Counted from the stretch's first letter, positions 16,028 through 25,516 are shown. The stretch: DNA of 64,000 bases from Polyangium jinanense (GCF_028435365.1 NZ_JAGTJJ010000055.1:19236-83235), one strand, 5' to 3'. Made by a program: numbers and translations. The notes: generated by a model from the letters alone, not told the origin.

Positions 16028-18136
16028 CTACAACGACTTCCTACCAAGAAGCCAGGCCAGACAGAGGACGGATGCACGCTCGGCACGGAACCGATCCGCG
16101 ACGCGCTTCACCTCGGCGAGCACGTCAGGCGGCAGCGCAAGCCGCTCCTCCACGGCATCCGCCGGCGTACGGGTGGCGAGCAAACGCGCAAGCGTGACGT
16201 CCGCGAGCGCGAGCGCCGTGGTCCAAGATCGCTCCGCCTGAATCCGCGGCATGGCCACGTCCCATGCCTGCTCCAGCACCCGCGAAACCGTGGTGTTCTT
16301 CCGGTTCGCGGTCTTGCGGATGTCGTCGAGGATCTGGCGCGGAATCGGAAAACTCTCGCCCGACGACCACTTCGAAGCCTTCGCCGGCTCCGGCGCAGGC
16401 TCGGGCTTCGGCGCCTGCGGCAGCGCGCGACTCGATAGCACCATCTTGAGCGCGAGCAGATGCCGGCAAGGCCCGGCGCGAAGCCCGCTCTTGTAGAAGT
16501 ACGAGCACGAGCACTTCGCCTTCTTGATGGCGAGATCCTCGTCGAAGATCGCCTCGCAGCCCGTGCCCTTCGCCTTGCCGACGACCGCGCGCCGGCCGTC
16601 CGAAAGCAGCTCGTCGCGATCGATCGTCACCGCGTTGCCCCGCGCCATCGCGCGGCCCTCGACGAGCTCCGGATGCTCCGGCCCGATCAACGCCTCGCTC
16701 AGCACGGCGGGCATGACCTGCCGATAGCGATACACGCGATCGGCATGGTCGTAGATGAGCTGCCCACGCTTCGCGAGCTGGTGCAGCGCGGGCACGAGGC
16801 TCTCCTCGGACGCGCCCGTCGCCGCGGCGATCGCGGGCAAGGTCGCGCGCTGTTCGTTCTGGAGGAACCGATCGGCCTGCACCATCGTGCGCGCATCCGG
16901 CTCCCACGCGCCCGCGAGCAGATCGAGCCCCGAGCCGCTCGTCCAATCGTTGGTGGTCCAACCGCTCAGCGCGAGCACGAGCCGCATGTCGCCCATGTGC
17001 GCGATCCAGATGCTCGGCAAACCCGATCCGAGCAGCCGCACCTCGACGCGGTCCGTGAGCGGCAGGACGCGGGCGAGCGCGAAAAGCCGCCGCCGGCCCC
17101 AGATCTTGACCTCCTCGGAGATCTCACGGCCCACGGGCGCCGAGCGATACGGGCCGAGCTTGCCGCCCGCGCCATGGCCGCCAATCTCGAGCCCGCCGTC
17201 GTACACAGGACCGCGCGACTGGATCTCGATCCCCCACGGATCGAGGATGATCTTCGGCGCCTTGCCCGGCGTGAGCACGAACCGGATGCTGCGCGGCCCG
17301 CTCTTCTCACGATGGCGCTTCAGGTGCGCGAGGATCGCGTACACGACCTCGACAGGCAGATCCACGCGGCGACTCGGCAAGCACGTCGAGGCCTGGATCT
17401 GACCGAATCCACGCAGCCACGAGGGCGGCAGATCGATCTTCTCCTCGCGGTAGTCCGCCATGCCCTCGACCTTCACGTCGAAGCCGGCCGGATCCACGGA
17501 GAGGCGCGTCTTCCGGTAGCTCCGTAGCGTCTGGAAGTGCTCGTAGAGCGCGATCGAGTAGTCGACGTTCGTCGTGCCGAGCCCCGCCTCCTGCGAGCCC
17601 ACGAACGAGTCGCGGTCCACGGACAAACAGCCGTAGCTCGACTCGTCCTTGGAAAAACACTCGAAGAAGACCACGTCGGGCGCGACGGTGACGACCGGAT
17701 CACACGGCACGAGGTGGCGGAAGAGCTCGGGATCGTTCCGCGCGAGCTCGTTCGCCCACTTGACGCGCGCGTCCCAGTAGAGGCGATGCATCTTGCGGAA
17801 ATCGGAATCGAGGTTCGGCGGGATCGGCTCCTTCGCAAGGCGCGCGAGCTCGGCCCGCTTCGCCTGATCGAAGAGCTGCGCCTTGATCTCGGCCTCGCGC
17901 TCTTCCTCGGCCTTCTTCCACGCCTGGTACGCGGTCTTGTCCTTCTTGCGGAACTTGAGGTCGCCGACGACCACGTCGTGCAGCGCGCTCATGGCCTCGC
18001 GGAAGCGGATCGCGTCCTTGAGCTCCGCGTCGAAGAAGGTCTTCGGCCGCGCGAGGTTCGGGGAAAAACGCACGAGCAGGCTTTGCGCCGCCCCGAGCAC
18101 AGAGCTCTTGCCCAGATAACGGAGATCGACGTTCAC
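16028..18136 (-). CDS. SWIM zinc-finger protein with RHH-like C-terminus
   Basis: A 702-residue cytoplasmic protein. The zinc-binding SWIM motif CSCSYFYKSGLRAGPCRH lies at about 540-560 (CxCx(n)CxH). Before it is a winged-helix-like stretch (LPAIAAATGASEESLVPALH, about 425-450). The last 110 residues contain two segments resembling ribbon-helix-helix proteins, starting FPIPRQILDDIRK and LALPPDVLAEVKR. The first 400 residues match nothing I recognise. GTG 18136 overlaps the stop of the HEAT-like gene in GTGA, with AGGAGGAGAGG upstream, so the two are translationally coupled. The retron RNA starts 17 bp after its stop. SWIM domains bind DNA, RNA or proteins; the combination suggests a nucleic-acid sensor or effector. 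Confidence 0.75.
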   Translation of the reverse strand: MNVDLRYLGKSSVLGAAQSLLVRFSPNLARPKTFFDAELKDAIRFREAMSALHDVVVGDLKFRKKDKTAYQAWKKAEEEREAEIKAQLFDQAKRAELARLAKEPIPPNLDSDFRKMHRLYWDARVKWANELARNDPELFRHLVPCDPVVTVAPDVVFFECFSKDESSYGCLSVDRDSFVGSQEAGLGTTNVDYSIALYEHFQTLRSYRKTRLSVDPAGFDVKVEGMADYREEKIDLPPSWLRGFGQIQASTCLPSRRVDLPVEVVYAILAHLKRHREKSGPRSIRFVLTPGKAPKIILDPWGIEIQSRGPVYDGGLEIGGHGAGGKLGPYRSAPVGREISEEVKIWGRRRLFALARVLPLTDRVEVRLLGSGLPSIWIAHMGDMRLVLALSGWTTNDWTSGSGLDLLAGAWEPDARTMVQADRFLQNEQRATLPAIAAATGASEESLVPALHQLAKRGQLIYDHADRVYRYRQVMPAVLSEALIGPEHPELVEGRAMARGNAVTIDRDELLSDGRRAVVGKAKGTGCEAIFDEDLAIKKAKCSCSYFYKSGLRAGPCRHLLALKMVLSSRALPQAPKPEPAPEPAKASKWSSGESFPIPRQILDDIRKTANRKNTTVSRVLEQAWDVAMPRIQAERSWTTALALADVTLARLLATRTPADAVEERLALPPDVLAEVKRVADRFRAERASVLCLAWLLGRKSL

Positions 18137-19839
18137 GCCCTCTCCTCCTGGAAGAGCGAGAGCTCCGGCAACTTGCGCCCGATCGCGCTGCGAAGCGCGG
18201 GAGCCTGGAAAGCCGCGCGCGAGACGGCCGCGAGTGCCGCACGCCGCTCCGGCGGACGCACGCTGCGCAGCGCATACCCGAAGAGCCCCACGAGCGGCTC
18301 GGCCTCGGCGGGGTGCGAAACGATGCGCGCCGCGATCTGCGAGAGCGCCGTACGCTTCTGCTTCGAACCGCGGTGCACCGCGAGGATCGTCGTCGCCCAG
18401 ATCCGCTCGAGCGTCGCCGGCCCGAGCGCCTTCTCGCGCTGCACGAGGTGCGCGAGCAGGAACGCGCGCACGTCGTCGTACGGGCTCTCCGCGAGCGCCG
18501 ACCAGAGCGCCGGATCGTCCTTGAAGCGCACGTCGCGCTCGAAGAGCTGGAGGGCCTCGCGCCGCACGTCGTCGTACCGCGCGTCCACGAGATCCCGGAC
18601 GTGCGTCATGCGCGTATCCTTGGAGGTCGAAAGGATCGACACGACCCACTTCGCCGCGGCCTCGCGCACGCGCGGCGCGCGCGCCGAAGCGAGCCGCAGG
18701 ACCGACTCGATGGTCTTGATCCCGGCCGTCTTCTTGGTCATGGCCCAGTCGAGCCCGAGCTCGGCGACGGGCGCGATCGGCGAGCACGCGAGATCCACGC
18801 ACTGATCGAGCGTGAGCCGCGCCGGCGAGACGTGCTTCTTGATGGCTTCACAGAGGAAACCGAGCGCCGTGGGGTTGTCGATCTGGAGCAACTCCAGCCA
18901 CTCGGCCACGGAGAGGCTCGAAATGCCCTCGGCCGTGCGCAGGAGATCGGCCGCGAAGACCTGCACTTCCTCGTTCGGGCTCGCGATGAGCGGACGCAGG
19001 CGCGACATCGTCAGCGTGCCGAGCTCGCGCGGGTACCACGCCTTGAGGATCTGCACCGCGAACACGCGCACCGTGCGGCTCTTCGCGGTCGTCACGAGCG
19101 CGAGCACGTCCTCGAACGAGCCCTTCCACGCCTCGGGCCAGAGCGGCGCGGGTTCGAGCTCCGCGAGCGAATGGCCCTTCGCCACGCGGATGCCATCGGG
19201 GTGCCGATCGAGCACGGGCGAGCCGTGGTAGAGCGCGTGGAGCAAGCTCCAGGCGTCGAGCAGACGCTCGGGTTTGTCCAGGTGATCGTCGCGGTAGAGC
19301 ACGAGCGTCTTGCGGATCGCCTTGCCGTACCGGACGGGATCCTTGCGCCCGATGTCGCGGAAGTAGCGAAGCACGCGACGGCGTAGGTAGTCGCGCGTGG
19401 CCTTCGAGAAGTGCGGCGCGCTGTCGTTGCGGCCCCAGAAGCGGGCCGGGTGTTTGCCCGTGCCCACGAGCGTGCGCACCTTCAGCGACTGCCGACTCGA
19501 CCAGTCGTAGCGCTGCTTCTCCACGAGCTTGCGCTCCACGAGCCGGTCGAAAGCGACCATGAAGTGACCGACGAGCTCGTCGTCGTGCGCCTTCTCGGCG
19601 AGCTTGAAGAGGCTCTTCACGAGCGGCCGATGGTGCGGCCTGTCGCAGCCGTCGGCGATGTACGCGACGAGCGTGCGGCGCGCGAACGGCCGGCTGTCCT
19701 TCATCCACCGATCGGCGAGGGATTTGAGCTTCTTGCCGGCCGTGAGCGAGAGGACCTCGTCGACGTAACGGTCGTCGCCCGCCTCCCAGTATTCGTCGAG
19801 GAGAAGGTTCGATCCGGTCCGCGTGCGCGCGTTCGCCAT
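18133..19839 (-). CDS. HEAT-like alpha-helical repeat protein
   Basis: A 568-residue soluble protein, mostly helical, with recurring units such as NEEVQVFAADLLRTAEG, APRVREAAAKWVVSIL, YDDVRREALQLFER and YDDVRAFLLAHL in the second half, the pattern of HEAT/Armadillo scaffolds. The N-terminal half has several conserved-looking basic and aromatic patches (RPFARRTLVAYI) but no catalytic motif that I recognise. It is the first gene of a minus-strand unit: it overlaps the SWIM gene by 4 bp, and the retron follows that. The unit looks like a three-protein-plus-RNA module in which this protein could be a scaffold or toxin partner. Start ATG 19839 has no strong ribosome site. Confidence 0.72.
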   Translation of the reverse strand: MANARTRTGSNLLLDEYWEAGDDRYVDEVLSLTAGKKLKSLADRWMKDSRPFARRTLVAYIADGCDRPHHRPLVKSLFKLAEKAHDDELVGHFMVAFDRLVERKLVEKQRYDWSSRQSLKVRTLVGTGKHPARFWGRNDSAPHFSKATRDYLRRRVLRYFRDIGRKDPVRYGKAIRKTLVLYRDDHLDKPERLLDAWSLLHALYHGSPVLDRHPDGIRVAKGHSLAELEPAPLWPEAWKGSFEDVLALVTTAKSRTVRVFAVQILKAWYPRELGTLTMSRLRPLIASPNEEVQVFAADLLRTAEGISSLSVAEWLELLQIDNPTALGFLCEAIKKHVSPARLTLDQCVDLACSPIAPVAELGLDWAMTKKTAGIKTIESVLRLASARAPRVREAAAKWVVSILSTSKDTRMTHVRDLVDARYDDVRREALQLFERDVRFKDDPALWSALAESPYDDVRAFLLAHLVQREKALGPATLERIWATTILAVHRGSKQKRTALSQIAARIVSHPAEAEPLVGLFGYALRSVRPPERRAALAAVSRAAFQAPALRSAIGRKLPELSLFQEERA

Positions 19840-20016
19840 GCGAGGGCCGAAACGATAGGCAAGTCGGACGCGCGCGGTCAAGGGGCACGGCCTTCGCGCC
19901 GCAACGACCCCCCCCAAAGCCCCCGACCATTTCCACCCCCGCTTCCAATCTTCCACCCGAACGGTTCGTCCACGATCCGCGTTGAGCGCGCGCGACCGAT
20001 CCTTTACGGTGTCTTC

Positions 20017-21366
20017 ATGAGAGCGCTTCGATTCTCGCCTGGGACGCTTGCCATTCCCCTCGTCTCGCTCCTCACCGCAGCCGGCTGCGGCAGCGGGGGC
20101 GATACCGATCCACTCTTCAACAACCCGACAGGCTCGAGCAGCGGCACGTCGGTGGGCGGCTCCGGCGGCTCCGGCGGCGCCGGGGGTGACGGCGGCGCGA
20201 GCGCCGGCGGAATGGGCGGCACGGGTGGGGACGGTGGAATCGGCGGCTCGGGCGGCGCCGGTGCCGGCGGAAACGGCGGCTCGGGCGGCTCCGGCGGCGG
20301 CGCTCCGGCGTGCGCGCCCGAGGGGCCGTTCGACGGCGCGCCCGTGGAGGCCCAGGCCGGGCAATGGACGTGGGTGCCGGTCCCCGAGGCGAAATGCCGG
20401 GGCGGCAGCTCCACCGGCTTCGGCGTCCGCATCAACCCGGAATCGACGAAGCTCGTCATCTTCCTCGAGGGCGGCGGCGCGTGCTTCAACGGCACCACGT
20501 GCAACCTCAACCCGAGCTCCTTCGGGGAGAACAACTTCAACAACTGGAAAAACAACGGCGGCAACAACGGCATCTTCAGCACGTCGAACGCCGCGAACGC
20601 CGTCAAGGACTGGAGCTTCGTCTACGTTCCCTATTGCACGGGCGACGTGCACGCCGGCAATGCCCCGGACGCCGACGTGCCGGGCGGCCTCTCCCCGAAG
20701 GGCCAGCAGTTCGTCGGGTACGCGAACATCGGCCATTACCTGAAGCGCATCATCCCCACGTTCAAGGGCGTGACCGAGGTCCTGCTCACGGGCGTGAGCG
20801 CGGGCGGGTTCGGCGCATTCTACAATTACGATCGCGTGGCGCAGGCATTCTGCCCCACGCCCGTCGCGCTGATCGACGACTCGGGCCCCCCGATGGGCGA
20901 CACCTACATGTCGCCCTGCCTGCAGCAGCGCTGGCGCGAGCTCTACAACTTCGCGGACACGCTGCCCGCCGACTGCGTCGAATGCACGCTCCCGAACGGC
21001 GGCGGCCTCGCCAATGCCTGGAAGCTCCTTGGCCAGAAATACCCCGACGCCTCGCTCGGGCTCGTCTCGTCCGACAAGGACGGCACGATCTCGCAATTCT
21101 ATGGCTACGGGAAAAACGACTGCCAGAACATCGACGGCCTCTTCCCGTCGTCGCTCAGCGGCGCCGAATACACGGCGGGCCTCGAGGAGATCCGCGAGAG
21201 CTTCCTCAAGCAATCGCCCGCGTGGAGCAGCTATTTCGTGAGCGCGACGACCCACACCTACCTCGGCGGCAATGGTTATTACAACACCAACGTGGATGGT
21301 ACGGCGTTGACCGGCTGGGTGAAGGGCATCGTCGACGGCGCGGATGCCACCCACATCGGCCCGTAA
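20017..21366 (+). CDS. Pectinacetylesterase/Notum-like lipoprotein hydrolase
   Basis: A 449-residue lipoprotein: lipobox TAAGC near residue 24, then a Gly/Ser-rich linker of about 60 residues, then an alpha/beta hydrolase domain of the pectinacetylesterase family. The nucleophile elbow TGVSAGGFGAF gives Ser261; Asp353 in SSDKDGTISQF and His413 in THTYLGG complete the likely triad. The GGGACFN oxyanion segment is present. Such enzymes remove acetyl or acyl groups from polysaccharides or proteins, so a surface carbohydrate esterase is likely. It is divergent from the HEAT-like gene across a 177-bp gap in which I see only AT-poor sequence without clear promoter boxes. Confidence 0.87.
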   Translation: MRALRFSPGTLAIPLVSLLTAAGCGSGGDTDPLFNNPTGSSSGTSVGGSGGSGGAGGDGGASAGGMGGTGGDGGIGGSGGAGAGGNGGSGGSGGGAPACAPEGPFDGAPVEAQAGQWTWVPVPEAKCRGGSSTGFGVRINPESTKLVIFLEGGGACFNGTTCNLNPSSFGENNFNNWKNNGGNNGIFSTSNAANAVKDWSFVYVPYCTGDVHAGNAPDADVPGGLSPKGQQFVGYANIGHYLKRIIPTFKGVTEVLLTGVSAGGFGAFYNYDRVAQAFCPTPVALIDDSGPPMGDTYMSPCLQQRWRELYNFADTLPADCVECTLPNGGGLANAWKLLGQKYPDASLGLVSSDKDGTISQFYGYGKNDCQNIDGLFPSSLSGAEYTAGLEEIRESFLKQSPAWSSYFVSATTHTYLGGNGYYNTNVDGTALTGWVKGIVDGADATHIGP

Positions 21367-21447
21367 CGAAACGGCACACGGAGCAACTTTCCGCTCTTAC
21401 CGAATTTTCCGGGTGCCAGTGACGGCCCCCTGGACTATGTTCCGCGC

Positions 21448-22044
21448 ATGAACAGCACGCGCACCCATTTCCGCCGCGTCGCGGTCTACTGCGGGTCCTC
21501 CGGCGGCGTCGGGACTCATTACCTCGACGCCGCCCGCGCGGCCGGCGCCTACCTCGCCGAGCGCGGCATCGATCTCGTCTACGGCGGCGGTCGCGTCGGC
21601 ATGATGGGCGCCGTCGCCGAAGGCGCGCTCATGAAAGGTGGCAAGGTCTACGGCGTCATCCCCGAAAAGCTCAAGACCCGCGAGCTCGCGCACGAGGGCC
21701 TCACCGAGCTCTTCATCGTCGACAGCATGCACGCCCGCAAGACCATGATGGCCTCGATGGCCGACGCCTTCGTCGCCCTCCCCGGCGGCTGGGGCACGCT
21801 CGAAGAGGTCTTCGAGGTCGTGACCTGGTCGCAGCTCAACTATCACAAGAAGCCCGTCGGCCTGCTCAACGTGCGCGGCTACTACGACCACCTCGTCGCA
21901 TTCCTCGATCACGCGATGGCCGAGGGCTTCATTCGCCCCATTCATCGCCCCCTCTGCGCGTCGGCCGATTCGATGGACGCGCTCCTCGACCGCCTCTCGA
22001 AGCTCCAGATTCCCGATATCGGCCGGTGGATCGACAAACCTTGA
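21448..22044 (+). CDS. LOG-family phosphoribohydrolase
   Basis: The 198-residue product carries the family signature PGGWGTLEE (from residue 112) and a GGGRVGMMG motif near residue 46, both of which shape the active site of LOG/TIGR00730 nucleotide 5'-monophosphate phosphoribohydrolases, formerly annotated as lysine decarboxylases. These enzymes release a nucleobase (cytokinin or AMP/IMP/GMP base) and ribose 5-phosphate. Length is typical. The AarF-like kinase gene begins 34 bp downstream, consistent with a shared transcript but no known joint pathway. Confidence 0.92.
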   Translation: MNSTRTHFRRVAVYCGSSGGVGTHYLDAARAAGAYLAERGIDLVYGGGRVGMMGAVAEGALMKGGKVYGVIPEKLKTRELAHEGLTELFIVDSMHARKTMMASMADAFVALPGGWGTLEEVFEVVTWSQLNYHKKPVGLLNVRGYYDHLVAFLDHAMAEGFIRPIHRPLCASADSMDALLDRLSKLQIPDIGRWIDKP

Positions 22045-22078
22045 ACCGAGCCCGTCCGATCCCCACACCTCCGCCCCG

Positions 22079-23365
22079 ATGACCGACGAACGAAAGATCC
22101 CGGAAGGACGCCTGGGAAGGCTGGCGCGGCTCGCCGCCGTCGGGGCCCGCACGGGCGCGAGCATGCTCCGCGGCACGTCAGCGGCGGACGCGGCCGCGAA
22201 CAAGGCCGCCGAGATGCTCGGCACGCTCCGCGGGCTCGCCGCGAAAGCCGGCCAGATGGCGAGCTACGTGGACGGCATGGTCCCCGAGGCGCAACGCGAG
22301 GCCTACGAGACGGCCATGCGCAAGCTCCGCAATGCGGCGCCGACCTCGTCCCCCGTGGCCATCCGCACCCGGGTCGAGGAGGAGCTCGGGGCGCCGATCG
22401 ACAAACTCTTCGCCGAATGGGACGAGCAGCCGTTCGCGAGCGCCTCGATCGGCCAGGTGCACCGGGCGCGGCTCGGCAACGGCCGCGAGGTCGCCGTCAA
22501 GGTGCAGCACCCCGGCATCGAGAAGGCCGTCGAGAGCGATCTCGAAAATGCCGACGTCCTCGGCGGGATGGTCGCGGTGCTCGGGCCGAAGCGCCTGGAG
22601 CCCAAGGCCGTGCTCGCCGAGCTCCGGGCGCGCTTCACCGAGGAGCTCGATTACGAGCTCGAAGCCCGGAGGCAGCGGGCGTTCACGGCGCTGCACCAGG
22701 GCGACCGGTCGATCCGCATTCCCGAGGTCATCGCCGAGCGATCGAGCAAACGCGTGCTCACGAGTGAGCTCGTGGCCGGAAAAACCCTGGAAGAGGCCTG
22801 CGAGGCGGACCAGGCCATCCGCGAGCGTTATGCGGACACGCTCTGGCGGTTCGTCTTCAAGGGCAACCTCGTCGGCGGCATGTTCAACGCCGACCCGCAC
22901 CCCGGCAATTACCTCTTCCAGGACGACGGCTCGATCATCTTCCTCGATTTCGGCTGCGTGCAGCCCATCGAGGGCGAGCGCCTCACGCTCGCACGAAACC
23001 TCCACCTCGCGGCACTCCGTCGGGACGAACCGGCGTTCGGCGACATCGCCACGAAGATCCTCCTCACCGAGGGCGGGGTCTACGAGCGAATGGCGGTCGC
23101 CTACTCGCGCCGCTGCTTCGAGCCGATTTTCGCCTCGCCCTTCCGGATCACGCGGCCCTACGCAGCGAGCCTGGTCGAGGGCATCCGGGAAATGAAGAAC
23201 GAGGTGCTGTCCAAGAAGGACGGTAACTTCGTGCAGCTCCCGCCCGGCATGCTCTTCATGAACCGGCTCCAGTTCGGCTTTTATTCGGTCCTCGCCCGCC
23301 TCGACGTGACGATCGATTACGCGGCCGTGGAGGAGACGTTCCTGCGGGAGGCGGGGCTCGTCTGA
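22079..23365 (+). CDS. AarF/UbiB/ABC1-type atypical kinase
   Basis: The 428-residue product has all hallmarks of the ABC1/UbiB family: the KxGQ motif (KAGQM, from Lys56) that blocks the active site, the Ala-rich loop ASIGQVHRA in place of a glycine loop, VAVKVQHPG with the ATP lysine, the catalytic region NADPHPGNY and the FLDFG metal loop. UbiB-type proteins support ubiquinone synthesis or lipid transport; the exact role in this lineage is uncertain. Unlike UbiB of Escherichia coli it lacks the C-terminal pair of membrane helices and so is probably soluble. Confidence 0.9.
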   Translation: MTDERKIPEGRLGRLARLAAVGARTGASMLRGTSAADAAANKAAEMLGTLRGLAAKAGQMASYVDGMVPEAQREAYETAMRKLRNAAPTSSPVAIRTRVEEELGAPIDKLFAEWDEQPFASASIGQVHRARLGNGREVAVKVQHPGIEKAVESDLENADVLGGMVAVLGPKRLEPKAVLAELRARFTEELDYELEARRQRAFTALHQGDRSIRIPEVIAERSSKRVLTSELVAGKTLEEACEADQAIRERYADTLWRFVFKGNLVGGMFNADPHPGNYLFQDDGSIIFLDFGCVQPIEGERLTLARNLHLAALRRDEPAFGDIATKILLTEGGVYERMAVAYSRRCFEPIFASPFRITRPYAASLVEGIREMKNEVLSKKDGNFVQLPPGMLFMNRLQFGFYSVLARLDVTIDYAAVEETFLREAGLV

Positions 23366-23419
23366 CGCAAGGGCCGTTGTGAAACGCGCCCGCCGGCTTA
23401 TACTCCGCCGAGGTCCGTG

Positions 23420-24004
23420 ATGCAGAGGCTCCCCCTTCCCTTCCTCGCGCTCGCCCTTCTCGCACCTGCTTCCTGCGGTTACGAGGAGCCGGACATGCCC
23501 TCCCAGGACACGCTCTACGACGAGCCGTGGAGGCCGAACGACTTCTTCCTGCAGGGCTCGGGCGGGCACGTCGTCAACGCGACGATCGGCGAGGGGACGG
23601 CGATCGGGCCGGTCGTCAACGTCGGCCTCTACGCCGAGGACGACGGCAAGGTCCTGCGCGGCCTCGTGCTCGGCAAAACGCTGAGCGCCTCCGTCCGCGG
23701 CTCCGAGGTCGTTGGGCTCTGGAGCGCCGAGCCGCTCCGGCTCCGCGTGACGCGCATGGAAAAGCGGCAGCACGTCGAGGGCCTGCTCCGCGGCCGCATC
23801 ACCGATCTCTGGATCGGGCCCGAGGCGATCACGGGGACCGTCGGCCTCTGCGGGTTCGATCTCGCGAGGCGCGGGCACATTTACGAAGGGTCGCTACGTT
23901 GTGGAGGTTCGATGGAGCTCGTGAGCGTCCGAATCCCCGAGACGTTCGCGAGCTGGGGCGAAACCGCCTCGGCCGCGATGGTGGCCATGCTCCTGACGGG
24001 TTGA
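23420..24004 (+). CDS. Putative lipoprotein of unknown function
   Basis: The 194-residue product has a signal sequence with a Cys at about residue 20 in LLAPASCGY, so it is probably a lipoprotein. The rest looks beta-rich with no family that I recognise. Two late cysteines (GLCGF and LRCGG) might form a disulfide. ATG 23420 is preferred over GTG 23417 because GAGG lies 6 bp upstream. It lies 54 bp after the AarF-like gene and may share its transcript. Confidence 0.65.
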   Translation: MQRLPLPFLALALLAPASCGYEEPDMPSQDTLYDEPWRPNDFFLQGSGGHVVNATIGEGTAIGPVVNVGLYAEDDGKVLRGLVLGKTLSASVRGSEVVGLWSAEPLRLRVTRMEKRQHVEGLLRGRITDLWIGPEAITGTVGLCGFDLARRGHIYEGSLRCGGSMELVSVRIPETFASWGETASAAMVAMLLTG

Positions 24005-24170
24005 GCGCCTGCACATCATTCGTATTCGACGCCTGGGGTAGCCCCCTCGCCCGAAATTCTTTTGTGCGCCCCCTTCCGGACGCGCGAGGGATGCTTACGT
24101 TCCGTAACCCCGGCGAGCATCACCCTCCGCCGCGTCTTTCGCCGGGCTGGACGCGGGCCTGGAGACCACA

Positions 24171-25475
24171 TTGAACAAACTGAGGATCGCGGGCCCCGCG
24201 AAGGAGCCCGCACGCAAGCGTCGTCCGCGTACGCCCAAGGGCCCCACGCCCCCGGCGCCGCGCGCGGCTCCGATCCAGGACGCGACCGATCTCTACCTGC
24301 GTGGACTCGAAGCAAGCCAGCCGCTCACGCGCGAGGCCGAAGCCGAGCTCGGGCGTCGTATCACCTTTGCCGAGCGCGACGCGCTGTCCGCGCTCGTCCG
24401 CTCCCCGGCCAGCATCCACGCGCTTGCCGCGATTGCGGAGGAAATTCGGTCTGGCCAGACGAACCCGCGGGACCTCCTCCTGAACGGCGAGGCCCCGGAC
24501 GCGGCGGACACCACGAGGCGCCTCGTCGACGCACTCGAACGAGCACACGTGCTCGCCTCTGAATCGGGAAACGACGCTGCATTGCCCGCGGATCTCGCGG
24601 ATGCGTTCGACACGCTGCGGGTCGACCCGACGCTCGTCGAGCGGCTCGATCAGGCGCTCGCCGCACGCGCGAAGGCCACCTCGGCCGACGAGCAGGCTTG
24701 CATCGAGGAGGCGCGTGATCGTTCGGCCAAGGCGCGGGCGCGGGCGGCGCACGAGAAGGGCGAGCTCGTCCGGGCAAACCTGCGCCTCGTGGTCGCGACG
24801 GCGCGCCATTATGGAAACCGCGGCGTCCCCCTGCTCGATCTCGTGCAGGAGGGGAACCTCGGCCTCATCCGGGCCGCCGACAAGTTCGACTATGCGCGCG
24901 GCTATCGGTTCGGTACCTATGCGGCGTGGTGGATCCGGCAATCGATCGAGCGTGCGCTCCTTTATCAGGGCAAGGACGTTCGCATGCCGGTACACCTCAC
25001 GGCGAGCCGGCGGCGGGTGCTCGGCGCGGAGCGGGCACTCTCGCAGAAAAACGCGCGATTGCCCTCGCAGGAGGAGATTGCGGAGAGCTCGGGCGTGCCG
25101 CTCGACAAGGTCCAGGCGGTCCGCGCGCTCTCGCTCACGCCGGTCAGCCTCGACGCGCCCATGGGCGACGAGGGCGATTTCCGCTTCGGCGACACGCTCG
25201 CCAGCGAAACGGACGCGCCCGACGAGGCGCTCGTGCGCAGCCGCATGCGCGAGGCCGCGAGCGCGATGCTGGAGACGCTCACGCCCCGCGAGCGCGAGGT
25301 CTTGAAGCTTCGTTATGGCCTGACGGGCGAGGACGACCATACCTTGGAGCAGATCGGCCGCTCGTTCTCGCTGAGCCGCGAGCGAATTCGGCAGATCGAA
25401 TCGAAGGCGCTGCAGAAGCTCCGCACCTGGTCGGAGGAGCGGGGGCTCGGTTCTTATCTGGAAGGCTTGCGCTGA
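24171..25475 (+). CDS. Sigma-70 family factor, group 2 (non-essential RpoD paralogue)
   Basis: The 434-residue product contains sigma region 1.2 (ATDLYLRGLEASQPLT), a full region 2 from about residue 197 (ELVRANLRLVVATARHYGN, then LDLVQEGNLGLIRAADKF and YAAWWIRQSI), region 3 and region 4 (LTPREREVLKLRYGLTG with a RERIRQIESKALQKLR helix-turn-helix). There is no region 1.1, fitting a group 2 factor like the SigB/SigC family of Myxococcus that acts in stress or development. TTG 24171 is the start, with GGAG 7 bp upstream. A hairpin follows the stop. The 166-bp gap before it shows no other gene. Confidence 0.92.
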   Translation: MNKLRIAGPAKEPARKRRPRTPKGPTPPAPRAAPIQDATDLYLRGLEASQPLTREAEAELGRRITFAERDALSALVRSPASIHALAAIAEEIRSGQTNPRDLLLNGEAPDAADTTRRLVDALERAHVLASESGNDAALPADLADAFDTLRVDPTLVERLDQALAARAKATSADEQACIEEARDRSAKARARAAHEKGELVRANLRLVVATARHYGNRGVPLLDLVQEGNLGLIRAADKFDYARGYRFGTYAAWWIRQSIERALLYQGKDVRMPVHLTASRRRVLGAERALSQKNARLPSQEEIAESSGVPLDKVQAVRALSLTPVSLDAPMGDEGDFRFGDTLASETDAPDEALVRSRMREAASAMLETLTPREREVLKLRYGLTGEDDHTLEQIGRSFSLSRERIRQIESKALQKLRTWSEERGLGSYLEGLR

Positions 25476-25486
25476 GGGCCGAGCTC

Positions 25487-25516
25487 GTCCATCGATGGCG
25501 AGGTCCATCGATGGAC
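25487..25516. terminator. 12-bp hairpin with duplicated CCATCGATGG
   Basis: GTCCATCGATGG (25487-25498), loop CGAGGT and the complement at 25505-25516, starting 11 bp after the sigma-factor stop. Each arm contains the self-complementary CCATCGATGG, so a protein-binding site is an alternative to a terminator. Confidence 0.55.

Noticed and set aside
20143..20305. Gly/Ser-rich repeat in the pectinacetylesterase gene as a separate repeat element
   Set aside because: It is the normal lipoprotein linker after the lipobox, seen also in other lipoproteins here, and is in frame.
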